Shown here: positions 42,152 to 50,969 of the stretch, one piece after another
How the letters are laid out: every line of letters starts with the position of its first letter
How positions within the stretch are numbered: position 1 is the first letter of the stretch
From: Falsiroseomonas sp051433165
Lineage (GTDB): Bacteria; Pseudomonadota; Alphaproteobacteria; Acetobacterales; Acetobacteraceae
Reading direction: 5' to 3'
DNA length: 64,000 bases
Assembly: GCF_051433165.1 (NCBI RefSeq)
Contig: NZ_JBHMFS010000003.1
Location: 1-64,000 of the forward strand
Program-made: the position numbers and the translations under genes
The notes under the pieces: model-generated
What the model saw: only the letters and a program-made list of their open reading frames with translations
Told to the model about the DNA's origin: nothing
The model's database searches: none

Positions 42152-43747
42152 TCACTCCCACTCAATCGTCCCCGGCGGCTTGCTCGTGATGTCGTAGGTC
42201 ACGCGGTTGATCCCGCGCACCTCGTTCACGATGCGGCCGGCCACGCGCGTCAGGAATTCCATGCTGAACGGATAGACATCCGCCGTCATGCCATCCGTGC
42301 TGGTCACGGCGCGCAGCGCGCAGGCGCTGTCATAGGTGCGGCCATCGCCCATCACGCCCACGGTCCGCACCGGCAGCAGCACCGCGAAGGCCTGCCAGAT
42401 CGCGTCGTACAGGCCGGCGTTGCGGATTTCCTCCAGGTAGATGGTGTCCGCGTGGCGCAGGATATCCGCCTTCTCCGCGGTCACCTCGCCGGGGATGCGG
42501 ATGGCAAGCCCCGGGCCGGGGAAGGGGTGGCGGCCGACGATGACCTCCGGGATGCCGAGCTCCCGCCCCAGCACGCGGACCTCGTCCTTGAACAGGTCGC
42601 GCAGTGGCTCCACCAGCTTCATCCGCATGCCCTCGGGCAGGCCGCCGACATTGTGGTGGGACTTGATCGTCACGCTGGGGCCGCCGGTGGCGGAAACGCT
42701 TTCGATCACGTCGGGGTACAGCGTGCCCTGGGCCAGGAAGTCGGCGCCGCCGATGTTCTGCTGTTCCTCCTCGAACACCTCGATGAACAGGCGGCCGATG
42801 GTCTTGCGCTTCTTCTCCGGGTCGGTGACGCCGGAGAGCTGGCCGAGGAACAGGTCGCTGGCATCGCGATGCACCAGCTTGATGTTGAAGCGGTCGCGGA
42901 AGGTGGCGACCACCTGTTCCGACTCATTGGCCCGCATCAGCCCGTGATCGACATAGATGCAGGTGAGCTGGTCGCCGATCGCCTCATGCAGCAGCACCGC
43001 GGCGACGGAGGAATCGACGCCCCCGGAAAGCCCGCAGATCACGCGCCCGCTGCCGACCTGCGCCCGTATTTTTGCGACCATCTCCGCCCGGAAGGCGCCC
43101 ATGGTCCAGTCGCCGGTGCAGCCGCAGACAATGTGGGAAAAGTTCTTCAGCAGGGCGGCGCCATGCGGCGTGTGCACCACCTCCGGGTGGAACATGGTGC
43201 CGTAGTAGCGGCGCTCGTCATTGGCGATGACGGCGAAGGGCGCGCCCTCGCTGGCGGCAACGACCCGGAACCCCTCGGGCAGCCGGGTGATGCGGTCGCC
43301 GTGGCTCATCCACACCTGTTCCCGCGCGCCCGGCGCCCAGACGCCCTGGGTGATGGCGCAGTCGCCAGTCACGTCGATATGGGCGCGGCCGAATTCGCGC
43401 AGATGGCCGCCCTCCACCAGCCCGCCGAGCTGATGCGCCATGACCTGCTGGCCGTAGCAGATGCCGAGAATCGGCAGCCCCATTCCGAACACCGCCTCCG
43501 GCGCGCGGGGGCTGGCTTCCTCCGTCACGCTGGCTGGGCCGCCGGACAGGATGATGCCCTTCGGCGCGAAGGCGCGGATGCGGTCATCCGGCGCGGCGTT
43601 GAAGGGCCAGACCTCACAGTACACACCGGATTCGCGGAGGCGGCGCGCGATGAGCTGCGTCACCTGGCTGCCGAAATCGAGTATCAGGATCCGGTCGTGA
43701 TGCTGCGCGAGCGGGGTGGAAGCGGCATCGGGGGCGGCGTGTGTCAT
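42152..43747 (-). CDS. guaA: GMP synthase (glutamine-hydrolysing)
   Basis: A 531-residue enzyme that converts XMP to GMP in the cytoplasm. The glutaminase domain (1-205) has the nucleophile Cys97 in GICYGQQ and the His/Glu pair in FHPEVVHT. The ATP-pyrophosphatase P-loop is GLSGGVDSS. The C-terminal dimerisation domain ends RVTYDITSKPPGTIEWE, the universal GuaA ending. ATG 43747 gives standard length. It follows rsmB and a GNAT gene on the same strand and works with guaB, encoded 2.8 kb away. Confidence 0.98.
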   Translation of the reverse strand: MTHAAPDAASTPLAQHHDRILILDFGSQVTQLIARRLRESGVYCEVWPFNAAPDDRIRAFAPKGIILSGGPASVTEEASPRAPEAVFGMGLPILGICYGQQVMAHQLGGLVEGGHLREFGRAHIDVTGDCAITQGVWAPGAREQVWMSHGDRITRLPEGFRVVAASEGAPFAVIANDERRYYGTMFHPEVVHTPHGAALLKNFSHIVCGCTGDWTMGAFRAEMVAKIRAQVGSGRVICGLSGGVDSSVAAVLLHEAIGDQLTCIYVDHGLMRANESEQVVATFRDRFNIKLVHRDASDLFLGQLSGVTDPEKKRKTIGRLFIEVFEEEQQNIGGADFLAQGTLYPDVIESVSATGGPSVTIKSHHNVGGLPEGMRMKLVEPLRDLFKDEVRVLGRELGIPEVIVGRHPFPGPGLAIRIPGEVTAEKADILRHADTIYLEEIRNAGLYDAIWQAFAVLLPVRTVGVMGDGRTYDSACALRAVTSTDGMTADVYPFSMEFLTRVAGRIVNEVRGINRVTYDITSKPPGTIEWE

Positions 43748-43797
43748 AGCGCCTAACAGCACAGGCACGATGCAGCGACAAGCCGTTTTGCGGCCAG

Positions 43798-44403
43798 TCA
43801 GCCTTCCTCGCGAATCCGCCCCTGGGGCCCGCCCCGGGGCCCTCCCTGGGGCACCGGCGCGGTGGCCGCCAGCAGCGTGTCGATCGGGTCCCATAGCAGG
43901 GCGATCTGGTCCACCCCCTGGCCCGCCACCCGGATCATCTCCCGCATCGCCGTGCGGCCGCCGAGGTGGCGGTAGAAGAAACGGCTGGGATTGGCCTCCA
44001 GCACCCAGGCCATGGCAGAATTGCAGCCGATGGCCCGCAAATGCGCCGCCATGGCCCGCATCAGGCGCCGGCCGCAGCCACGCTCACGGTAATCATCCAG
44101 CACATAAAGGGTCTCCACCTCGCCCTCCGCCAGGCCGCGGCGCCGGGCGCGGCCGCCGGAGGCGAAGCCCACCACCTGCGCCGGGCCGGATTCATCCTCC
44201 GGCGTGGAGGTGGCCACGAACACCGCGTGGCCTTCGCGCCGGTCCAGGATGGCGCGCTGGTAGAAGCCGGCCAGCCGGATCTCGGACAGTTCTGCCAGGT
44301 AGCCATCCCGCAGGATGCCGGCATAGGCGCTGCGCCAGGCCGCGACATGCACCGCGGCGATCGCCGCGGCATCGCCCGGCCGGGCGCGGCGGATGGAGAT
44401 CAT
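43798..44403 (-). CDS. GNAT family N-acetyltransferase
   Basis: A 201-residue acetyl-CoA-dependent acyltransferase. The start ISIRRARPGDAAAIAAVHVAAWRSAY is typical, and the acetyl-CoA loop is LDDYRERGCGRRLMRAM. The C-terminal end is a low-complexity Gly/Pro/Arg tail (PQGGPRGGPQGRIREEG). Substrate unknown. ATGA overlap with rsmB and a 50-nt gap to guaA place it inside the rsmB-guaA transcript. Confidence 0.9.
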   Translation of the reverse strand: MISIRRARPGDAAAIAAVHVAAWRSAYAGILRDGYLAELSEIRLAGFYQRAILDRREGHAVFVATSTPEDESGPAQVVGFASGGRARRRGLAEGEVETLYVLDDYRERGCGRRLMRAMAAHLRAIGCNSAMAWVLEANPSRFFYRHLGGRTAMREMIRVAGQGVDQIALLWDPIDTLLAATAPVPQGGPRGGPQGRIREEG

Positions 44404-45713
44404 GAAGGTTGCCGTTGCAGTACGGCGGCGAAGAAGCCATCCGTGCCATGGCTGCCGGGCGACAGCGCCATGTAGGGACCAGGGCCGGGCGCCGCGACGC
44501 CGGGTCGCAGCGCGTCCCAGACCTCCGCGAAGGGCATCGCGGTGAAGTCCTGGTGGCGTTCCAGGAAGGCCGCCATCTGCATCTCGTCCTCCTCGGGCAG
44601 CAGCGAGCAGGTAGCGTAGACCAGCCTTCCGCCCGGACGCACCAATTCAGATGCATCGTCGAGGATCATCGCCTGCTTCAGCACCAACTCCGCCAGGTCC
44701 CGCCCATTGGTGCGGATGCGGGCATCCGGGTTGCGGCGCCAGGTGCCGGTGCCGGTGCAGGGGGCATCCACCAGCACCCGGTCGAATTTGCGCGAGTTGC
44801 GCTTGCGCCATTTGTCGCCGGAGGTGAGCAGATGGCGCTCGGCATTGTTCACATCGGCCCGGCGCAGCCGGCGGCCGGCGCCTTCCAGCCGGGCGGCGGA
44901 GGTATCGCAGGCCACGATGTGGCCCTTGTTGGCCATGGTCGCGGCCAGCGCCAGGGTCTTGCCCGCGGCGCCGGCGCAGAAATCGGCAACCCGCATGCCG
45001 GGGCGCGCATCGGTCAGCAGGGCCACAAGCTGGCTGCCCTCGTCCTGCACCTCGATCAGCCCCTCCAGGAAGGCCTTGGTGGCGGAGACCGGGCGGCGAT
45101 CGGCGATCCGCATCCCCCAGGGGGAGAGCGGGGTGGGGGTGGCGGCGATGCCCTCCGCCGCCAGCGCGGCCAGCGCCGCCTCCCGCGTCACCTTCAGCAG
45201 ATTGGCCCGCAGGTCGAGCGGCGCTGGCTCCTCCATCGCCGCGGCTTCCTCGGCCAGCTTGTCGCCAAAGCGGGTGACGAGGCCCGGCATCGCCCATTCC
45301 GGTAGGTTCAGCCGCGGCCCGTCCGGCATGCGCGGCAGCACCAGCGGGCGGCCCGCCAGCTTGCCGAGCAGCGCACGCTCCTCCTCCACCAGGGGGGAAG
45401 CGGCGAAGCGCTCGCCGGAGAAGTTCTGGTCCACGCCATCTACCGACCAGCCCTCGGCAAGGATCAGATGCGCCCCCAGCAGCAGCCGGGCGGAGGGGCT
45501 GGCGATGCCCATTTCGGAAAAATGCCAGGCGAGCCGAAGCCGCTGGCGGATCGCCCCCCAGGCGCGCTCCGAGACGTTCCGCCGGTCCGAGCCGCCGATG
45601 TAGCGGCGGGCGCGGAAGAAATCATTGGCGATGGCATCCGCCGGACGGCGGGGGGAGGCCTCGACGGCGGAGAGCAGGTCGATGGCGGCGGAGAGGCGGG
45701 CGGCGGGGGTCAT
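44400..45713 (-). CDS. rsmB: 16S rRNA m5C methyltransferase, RsmB/NOL1-NOP2-Sun family
   Basis: A 437-residue SAM-dependent RNA cytosine-C5 methyltransferase. The SAM motif is FCAGAAGKTLALAA. Motif IV DAPCTGTGTWRR holds the helper Cys and motif VI ATCSLLPEED the catalytic Cys. An N-terminal helical RNA-binding region (about 1-150) is present. The call RsmB rests on family and on conserved position beside guaA and guaB. Divergent from the secreted-protein gene at 46005 across 291 nt, which is strongly GC-rich near rsmB and has no visible gene. Confidence 0.85.
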   Translation of the reverse strand: MTPAARLSAAIDLLSAVEASPRRPADAIANDFFRARRYIGGSDRRNVSERAWGAIRQRLRLAWHFSEMGIASPSARLLLGAHLILAEGWSVDGVDQNFSGERFAASPLVEEERALLGKLAGRPLVLPRMPDGPRLNLPEWAMPGLVTRFGDKLAEEAAAMEEPAPLDLRANLLKVTREAALAALAAEGIAATPTPLSPWGMRIADRRPVSATKAFLEGLIEVQDEGSQLVALLTDARPGMRVADFCAGAAGKTLALAATMANKGHIVACDTSAARLEGAGRRLRRADVNNAERHLLTSGDKWRKRNSRKFDRVLVDAPCTGTGTWRRNPDARIRTNGRDLAELVLKQAMILDDASELVRPGGRLVYATCSLLPEEDEMQMAAFLERHQDFTAMPFAEVWDALRPGVAAPGPGPYMALSPGSHGTDGFFAAVLQRQPS

Positions 45714-46004
45714 GCGGGAAAATCCGGGCGGCCGCGGCGCCGGGGGCGCGGGGCGGACGCGGGCAGGGGGTGGCGCGCCGGGGCTCCGGCGGCGAAGGGC
45801 GGCAGACCGGGGCGGCGGGCCCCGGCCGGAACCGTGCGGGCAACATAGACCTTTGCCGCCGTCTCCGCGATGCCGGGCATGCGCGACAATGTTCCGGCAT
45901 GATTTTCATGTCAGCATGTTTCGCGCCGGGTGGGCTTGATGCGCGGTTTCCGATTAGTTTGCCTCACGCCGCATCAGGCGGTTCGACAAAGGGGTCCTAC
46001 ACCG

Positions 46005-46511
46005 ATGTTCAAATCCATCCTCGCCGCCGGCGCGGTGCTGGCGCTGGTCGCCGGTGGTGCGGTTGCCCAGCAGAAGGGCGCGGCGCCGCAGCAGGCCCAG
46101 CAATATCCCGACTGGCGCGCCCAGCCGCGCTACGCCACCGTCAACCTGCGCGCCGGCTTCGAGCCGGACCCGCGGGAGATTCCCGTGGAAGCGGGCGGCG
46201 ACCGGGAAGCCACCGGCATCGGCCCGGATTGCGCCGGCTGGATCGATTTCTCCAAGCCCGATGTGGACCTGAACTACACCTCCGGCCAGTTCCCGCTGTT
46301 CATTTCCGTCGTCGCGAACACCGATACGACGCTGGTGATCAACGATTCGGCCGGCAACTGGCACTGCAACGACGACCTGGACGGGGTGAACCCCGGCATC
46401 GTCCTGCAGCGCCCGGCGAGCGGCAACTACAACATCTGGATCGGCACCTTCGAGCGCGGCACGCCGCAGCGCGCGACGCTGCGGATCAGCGAGATCCCGC
46501 CGAACCGCTGA
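46005..46511 (+). CDS. Secreted beta-sandwich (PPC-like) protein
   Basis: A 168-residue exported protein. Signal peptide residues 1-21 (MFKSILAAG, hydrophobic core, GAVAQ). The mature part holds one domain with the pre-peptidase C-terminal-like pattern: FPLFISVVANTDTTLVI, then AGNWHCNDDLDGVNPGI, then ASGNYNIWIGTF. In many secreted proteases this domain is an accessory; here it is alone, so it may be a binding or surface protein. ATG 46005 follows AAAGGGG. It is inserted in opposite orientation between guaB and rsmB. A strong hairpin follows. Confidence 0.8.
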   Translation: MFKSILAAGAVLALVAGGAVAQQKGAAPQQAQQYPDWRAQPRYATVNLRAGFEPDPREIPVEAGGDREATGIGPDCAGWIDFSKPDVDLNYTSGQFPLFISVVANTDTTLVINDSAGNWHCNDDLDGVNPGIVLQRPASGNYNIWIGTFERGTPQRATLRISEIPPNR

Positions 46512-46516
46512 CACAA

Positions 46517-46544
46517 CGCGCGCCCCGCCCAGGCGGGGCGTGCG
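46517..46544. terminator. Strong hairpin between convergent genes (bidirectional terminator candidate)
   Basis: CGCCCCGCC and GGCGGGGCG (46521-46529, 46532-46540) pair perfectly, and the stem extends outward by CGCG/TGCG with one G-T pair. It lies just after the PPC gene stop and just before the guaB stop on the other strand, so it could end transcription from both sides. No U-tract is evident, as is common in very GC-rich genomes. Confidence 0.7.
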
Positions 46545-46547
46545 ATG

Positions 46548-48083
46548 TCAGCCTTCCAGGCGGTAGTTCGGCGCTTCCCGCGTCACCGCCACATCATGCA
46601 CATGGCTTTCGCGCAGGCCGGCATTGGTGATGCGGCGGAACTTCGCCTTGGTCTGAAGGTCCTGGATGGTGGCGGCGCCGGTGTAGCCCATGGCCGCGCG
46701 CAGGCCGCCGACCATCTGGTGAATCACGGTGCCGACCGGCCCCTTGTAGCCAACGCGGCCCTCGACACCTTCCGGCACCAGCTTCAGCTTGTCCGCCACT
46801 TCTGCCTGGAAGTACCGATCCGCGGAGCCGCGCGCCATGGCGCCGAGCGAGCCCATGCCGCGATAGGATTTGTAGGATCGGCCCTGGTACAGGAAGACCT
46901 CGCCCGGGGCTTCATCCGTGCCGGCGAAGACGCTGCCCATCATCACGCAATCGGCACCGGCCGCAATCGCCTTGGCGACATCGCCGGAGGACCGGATGCC
47001 GCCATCGGCAATTGCCGGCACGCCGCGTTCGCGGCAGGCGGCCGCGCTTTCCAGCACGGCGGTCAGCTGCGGCACGCCGACACCGGCGACGATGCGCGTG
47101 GTGCAGATGGAACCCGGGCCAATGCCGATCTTCACCGCATCGGCACCCGCCTCGATCAGCGCCAGCGCGCCTTCTGGGGTTGCAACGTTGCCGGCCACGA
47201 TCTGCACGGCGTTCGACAGTTTCTTGATGCGCTCCACCGCGCGCAGCACGCCGCCCGAATGGCCATGCGCGGTATCCACCACGAGCACGTCAATATCGGC
47301 GGCCACCAGCAGGCCGGCCCGATGGAAGCCATCATCCCCCACGCCTATCGCGGCCGCGGTGCGCAGGCGCCCCATCGGGTCCTTCACCGCATTGGGGTTG
47401 GCCTGGGCCTTGTCCATGTCCTTCACGGTGATCAGGCCGACGCAGCGATAGGCCTCGTCCACCACCAGCAGCTTCTCGATGCGGTGCTTGTGCAGCAGCT
47501 CCCGCGCCTTGTCCTTGGTAACGTCGGCATCGGCCGTCACCAGGTTTTCCCGCGTCATCAGCTCATAGACCCGCAGGTTCGGGTCTGTGGCGAAGCGGAC
47601 GTCGCGGTTGGTGATGATGCCGACCAGGCGGCCCGAATCCCGCTCCACCACCGGCACGCCGCTGATCCGGTGCGTTTCCTGCAGCGCGCGGACCTCGGCC
47701 AGCGTCTGGTCCGGGTGGATGGTCAGCGGGTTCACCACCATCCCCGACTCGAACTTCTTCACCTGGCGGACCTGGGCGGCCTGGTCTTCCGGGGACAGGT
47801 TTTTGTGGATCACGCCGATGCCGCCGGCCTGGGACATGGCAATGGCCATGTTGGCTTCCGTCACCGTATCCATCGCCGCGGCAACCAGCGGGATGTTCAG
47901 TGAAATCTCCCGCGTCAGCCGGGTGCGGGTATCCGTCTCGCTCGGCAGCACGGTGGAATAGGCCGGGACGAGCAGCACGTCATCGAAGGCGTAAGCTTCC
48001 TCGAACCTGGCGCGAAAGGCGGCCTCGCGGTTCGTGGAGGTGCCAGGGGATTTAGCAGGGGTATTCGTGTCTGGGGGCGCCAT
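46548..48083 (-). CDS. guaB: IMP dehydrogenase
   Basis: A 511-residue enzyme oxidising IMP to XMP, the first committed step to GMP. The catalytic Cys327 is in GIGPGSICTTR. Two CBS domains sit at about residues 110-225. The flap region contains YRGMGSLGAM and SADRYF. N-terminal AYAFDDVLLVPAYSTVLPSE (written as AYAFDDVLLVP) is diagnostic. The first 25 residues are a Pro/Thr/Ser-rich extension. Works with guaA downstream. Confidence 0.98.
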   Translation of the reverse strand: MAPPDTNTPAKSPGTSTNREAAFRARFEEAYAFDDVLLVPAYSTVLPSETDTRTRLTREISLNIPLVAAAMDTVTEANMAIAMSQAGGIGVIHKNLSPEDQAAQVRQVKKFESGMVVNPLTIHPDQTLAEVRALQETHRISGVPVVERDSGRLVGIITNRDVRFATDPNLRVYELMTRENLVTADADVTKDKARELLHKHRIEKLLVVDEAYRCVGLITVKDMDKAQANPNAVKDPMGRLRTAAAIGVGDDGFHRAGLLVAADIDVLVVDTAHGHSGGVLRAVERIKKLSNAVQIVAGNVATPEGALALIEAGADAVKIGIGPGSICTTRIVAGVGVPQLTAVLESAAACRERGVPAIADGGIRSSGDVAKAIAAGADCVMMGSVFAGTDEAPGEVFLYQGRSYKSYRGMGSLGAMARGSADRYFQAEVADKLKLVPEGVEGRVGYKGPVGTVIHQMVGGLRAAMGYTGAATIQDLQTKAKFRRITNAGLRESHVHDVAVTREAPNYRLEG

Positions 48084-48163
48084 GGCGGGAACCTCTTTCG
48101 ATCCGCAACCTTGGCGGCCCCGCCTACACCGGTTCCGGGTGCGGCGTCCATAGTGGGAAAATG

Positions 48164-48892
48164 TCAGGCCGGCTTGCCGCCGCGAAAGCCTGTCGCCACC
48201 ACATACAGCTCCGCGCTGTCCTTCCGGCTGGCGGGCGGCTTGGCGTGGCGCACCACGACGAAGTCGCGCTTCAGCGTGGCGAGGAATTCCTTCTCCGACC
48301 CACCCGCCAGCACCTTGGTGACGAAGCCGCCACCCGGCGCCAACACCCTTCCGGCGAAATCCAGCGCAATTTCGGCGAGCGCCATGATGCGGAGGTGGTC
48401 CGTCGCGTTGTGGCCGGTGGTGTTGGGCGCCATGTCGGACAGCACCAGGTCGGCCTGGCCATTGAGCGCGGCCAGCACGCGCTGTTCCGCCTCGGCATCC
48501 TGGAAGTCGCCCTGCATCAGGATGGCGCCCGGAATCGGGTCCACCACCAGCAGGTCGATACCGACCACGCGGGTGGCCTTGCGCGCCAGCGCCACCTGGG
48601 TCCAGCCACCAGGCGCCGCGCCGAGGTCCACGACGCGGGATCCGGGCTTCAGCAGATGGAACTTGTCATCCATCTGTTCCAGCTTGAAGGCGGCGCGGGA
48701 CCGCAGGCCGCGGGCCTTGGCCTCCTTCACATAAGGGTCGTTCAACTGCCGCTCCAGCCAGCGCTGGCTGCCGATGGTGCGGCCCTTGGCGGTTTTCAGG
48801 CGATCGGCGAGCTGGCGCGTGGTGCCGGAAAGTTTTCCGGCCGAGGATTTACCGGCTGCAGATTTACCGGGAGGGGTTGGGGACTTGGCCAT
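48164..48892 (-). CDS. rlmE: 23S rRNA 2'-O-methyltransferase RlmE (FtsJ)
   Basis: A 242-residue SAM-dependent enzyme that methylates U2552 in the 23S rRNA A-loop. The substrate motif is SQRWLERQLNDPYVKEAKARG, with the first catalytic Lys in RSRAAFKL. The SAM motif is VDLGAAPGGWTQVA, and the Asp motif is LVLSDMAPNTTGH. A Lys/Ser/Gly-rich N-terminal tail of about 25 residues (KSAAGKSSAGK) may help rRNA binding. It lies 80 nt upstream of guaB on the same strand, a conserved alphaproteobacterial order. Confidence 0.96.
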   Translation of the reverse strand: MAKSPTPPGKSAAGKSSAGKLSGTTRQLADRLKTAKGRTIGSQRWLERQLNDPYVKEAKARGLRSRAAFKLEQMDDKFHLLKPGSRVVDLGAAPGGWTQVALARKATRVVGIDLLVVDPIPGAILMQGDFQDAEAEQRVLAALNGQADLVLSDMAPNTTGHNATDHLRIMALAEIALDFAGRVLAPGGGFVTKVLAGGSEKEFLATLKRDFVVVRHAKPPASRKDSAELYVVATGFRGGKPA

Positions 48893-48953
48893 GGAAAGGC
48901 TTTACGCCCTCTGCGGCCATCCCGGAATGCCCATGCACACCCGCGCCGCGCAA

Positions 48954-49394
48954 TCAGGCTTCGTCGCGCCAACGCTTGATGGACGCGCGGCCGACACGAA
49001 GCTCCTTCGCGATGGCGGAGACGGTCTTGCCCGCGGCCAGCATTGCCTTCGCCTGGGCCATCTTGCTGTCCGGCGTCGGCTGGGCGGCGGCTGGCGCCGG
49101 CTCGACCGCAGGCGCAGCTGCCGTGGCTGCGGGCAGCGCTGCCACCGGCTGCTCCGGCGCATCCTCCAGCGTCCATTGCTCATCTAGAGCATAGATGATG
49201 TGGCCCGGAATCGGAGCCCCCTTCAAAACAGCATTCCGGACGATGAAAAAACGACCTTCGAGTGGAAAATCCGGCGCCTTGATGACATCGCCCCTGGCGA
49301 CGCGGAGCTTGTCTGTGTCTGGTTGAACCTTGCTGTGCTTGTTTCGGTCCGCCTTAAGATGCGTGTCGATTTTGGCTATCAGATGATACGGCAT
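48954..49394 (-). CDS. Orphan protein with C-terminal helix-turn-helix
   Basis: A 146-residue protein not recognised as a family. Residues 1-80 are charged and globular (LKADRNKHSKVQPDTDKLRV, then GRFFIVRNAVLKGAPIPGHII). Residues 82-110 form an Ala/Pro linker. Residues 112-146 (KAMLAAGKTVSAIAKELRVG) match the helix-turn-helix of Hin/resolvase-type recombinases, but no catalytic domain is present. By hand count, 49201-49260 and 49321-49380 are 55% and 50% GC, against 68% at 48961-49020, so the N-terminal half and upstream DNA differ from the surroundings. ATG 49394 follows TAGGAT. Confidence 0.7.
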   Translation of the reverse strand: MPYHLIAKIDTHLKADRNKHSKVQPDTDKLRVARGDVIKAPDFPLEGRFFIVRNAVLKGAPIPGHIIYALDEQWTLEDAPEQPVAALPAATAAAPAVEPAPAAAQPTPDSKMAQAKAMLAAGKTVSAIAKELRVGRASIKRWRDEA

Positions 49395-49537
49395 CGGCGA
49401 TCCTAGTAAGAATGGAAAACGACTGGCAACTGAAGGGCGACCTACCTGAATGGCAAGGGCGCCGCAAAAACAGCAGGAATAGTAATTCGCTCAACGATCC
49501 GCCGCCAGCGGCGGCTTTGCCGGGTCGTGTTGGTCCG

Positions 49538-50674
49538 TCAGCCGCAACCGGGCCATAAGCGGCCGGGCCGGCGCTGCGTGGCGCGATCCAGCCGCATCAG
49601 CCGCAGCAGAATCCCCTCCCGCAGCCCGCGGTCGGCCACCGTCAGCCGCGGCACCGGCCAGACGCGGCGGATGGCGGCATAGACGGCGCAGCCCGGCAGA
49701 ACGAAATCCACCCGCTCCGGCCCAACGCAGGGGTGGGCGGCCAGCCCGTCCCGGCCCAGCGCGAACAGGTCGCCCAGCGCCTGGTCGGCGTCGCACGCCT
49801 CCAGCACCTGGCCATCGACCAGCAGGCGGCGGTAGCGCGGCAGCGCCATGGCGACGCCGGCCAGTGTGGTGACGGTGCCGGAGGTGCCCATCAGCCGCAC
49901 CCCGCCGGCGCGGATTTCCTGGCCGATGCAATGCACCGCATCGAAGCCACGCAGCCGCGCCGCCACCTCATCCACCACCGCATGAAAGCCCGCCTCCGTG
50001 AAGCAGGACGGGCCGCAGCGTTCGGACAAGGTGACGACGCCGACGGGGACGGAGATGGTGCCGATCAGCTCCGGCACCCGGCGGCCCGGATGGATGCGAA
50101 TCCAGGCAATTTCGGTCGATCCACCGCCGATATCGAACAGCAGGGCGCGGCGGTCGCAGGCCTCCAGCAGCGGGGCGCAGCTTTCCATCGCCAGCTCCGC
50201 CTCCTCCCGCGCCGAGATGATCCGCAGGCGCAGGCCGGTCTCGGCCTCGACCCGCGCGACGAATTCCGGGCCGTTGCCGGCACGGCGGCAGGCTTCCGTG
50301 GCCACCGCCAGCAGGCCGCGCACCGGGCGGCGGGCCAGCTTGTTGGCGCAGGCGTGCAGCGCCGTCAGCGCCCGGTCCATGGCCGCGTCGGACAGCCGGC
50401 CGGTGGCGCCGAGTCCCTCACCCAGCCGCACGATCCGGGAAAAACTATCCACCACCCGGAAGTTGAAGGGTGCCCCGGTTCGCGTTGTCGCCCCCGCGCC
50501 GGTGCCCCAATGCGGCGTGCCGATCAGCAGGCGGCAGTTGTTGGTGCCAAGATCGAGGGCCGCGAATGCGCTGGATCCCTGATTCGGCTGCCATCCCGGC
50601 AGCGGCAGGCATGCCTCGCCCGGTCGGGCGATGCAGTCTGTCGGCTGGAAGGGGAGGGGCGCGTCGTCGGGCAT
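49538..50674 (-). CDS. ppx: Ppx/GppA family phosphatase
   Basis: A 378-residue exopolyphosphatase/guanosine pentaphosphatase-family protein of the ASKHA fold. Phosphate-1 motif ALDLGTNNCRLLI, phosphate-2 motif LLFDIGGGSTEIAWI, adenosine-side motif LMGTSGTVTTLAGV. It ends with RGLREGILL, typical for the short, two-domain alphaproteobacterial form. ATG 50674 is near a GAGG site; a longer in-frame start at 50782 is unlikely. It acts on polyphosphate or (p)ppGpp in the cytoplasm. The 200 nt before it (50675-50874) contain no other visible feature. Confidence 0.92.
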   Translation of the reverse strand: MPDDAPLPFQPTDCIARPGEACLPLPGWQPNQGSSAFAALDLGTNNCRLLIGTPHWGTGAGATTRTGAPFNFRVVDSFSRIVRLGEGLGATGRLSDAAMDRALTALHACANKLARRPVRGLLAVATEACRRAGNGPEFVARVEAETGLRLRIISAREEAELAMESCAPLLEACDRRALLFDIGGGSTEIAWIRIHPGRRVPELIGTISVPVGVVTLSERCGPSCFTEAGFHAVVDEVAARLRGFDAVHCIGQEIRAGGVRLMGTSGTVTTLAGVAMALPRYRRLLVDGQVLEACDADQALGDLFALGRDGLAAHPCVGPERVDFVLPGCAVYAAIRRVWPVPRLTVADRGLREGILLRLMRLDRATQRRPGRLWPGCG

Positions 50675-50874
50675 GTCCTCAACCAAATGGGTTGCCGGGC
50701 GGGTGATCCGTAGCCCCTGGCAGAAATGCCGGTGGCCCGTGGGCGCCCGGCGCATGATCCGGCGGGCGGGCGGCAGGGGCAAGGCATTTCGCAGCGGCGG
50801 CGTGGTTGCCTGCCTCGAAGTCGCATGCTAATTCGCCGCTCCCGACGGTTGTGGCGCAGGCCGGACCGTGCTGG

Positions 50875-50948
50875 TGGGGGATAGTTTAACGGTAGAACTC
50901 CCGACTCTGACTCGGGCAGTCTTGGTTCGAATCCAGGTCCCCCAGCCA
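50875..50948 (+). tRNA. tRNA-Gln (anticodon CTG)
   Basis: The sequence folds as a cloverleaf. The acceptor stem is TGGGGGA with TCCCCCA. The anticodon arm is CCCGA-CTCTGAC-TCGGG with anticodon CTG, reading CAG. The T arm is CTTGG-TTCGAAT-CCAGG with one G-T pair, and the discriminator base is G. CCA is encoded (50946-50948). Its end lies 22 nt from the stop of the convergent histidine kinase gene. No integrase or repeated tRNA 3' end was seen nearby, so it does not look like an occupied insertion site. Confidence 0.97.
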
Positions 50949-50969
50949 TTTCGGCAGCACATGGCCGCC

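Noticed and set aside
50875..50948. tRNA-Gln as attachment site of an integrated element
   Set aside because: No integrase, no repeated tRNA 3' end and no composition change next to it were seen.
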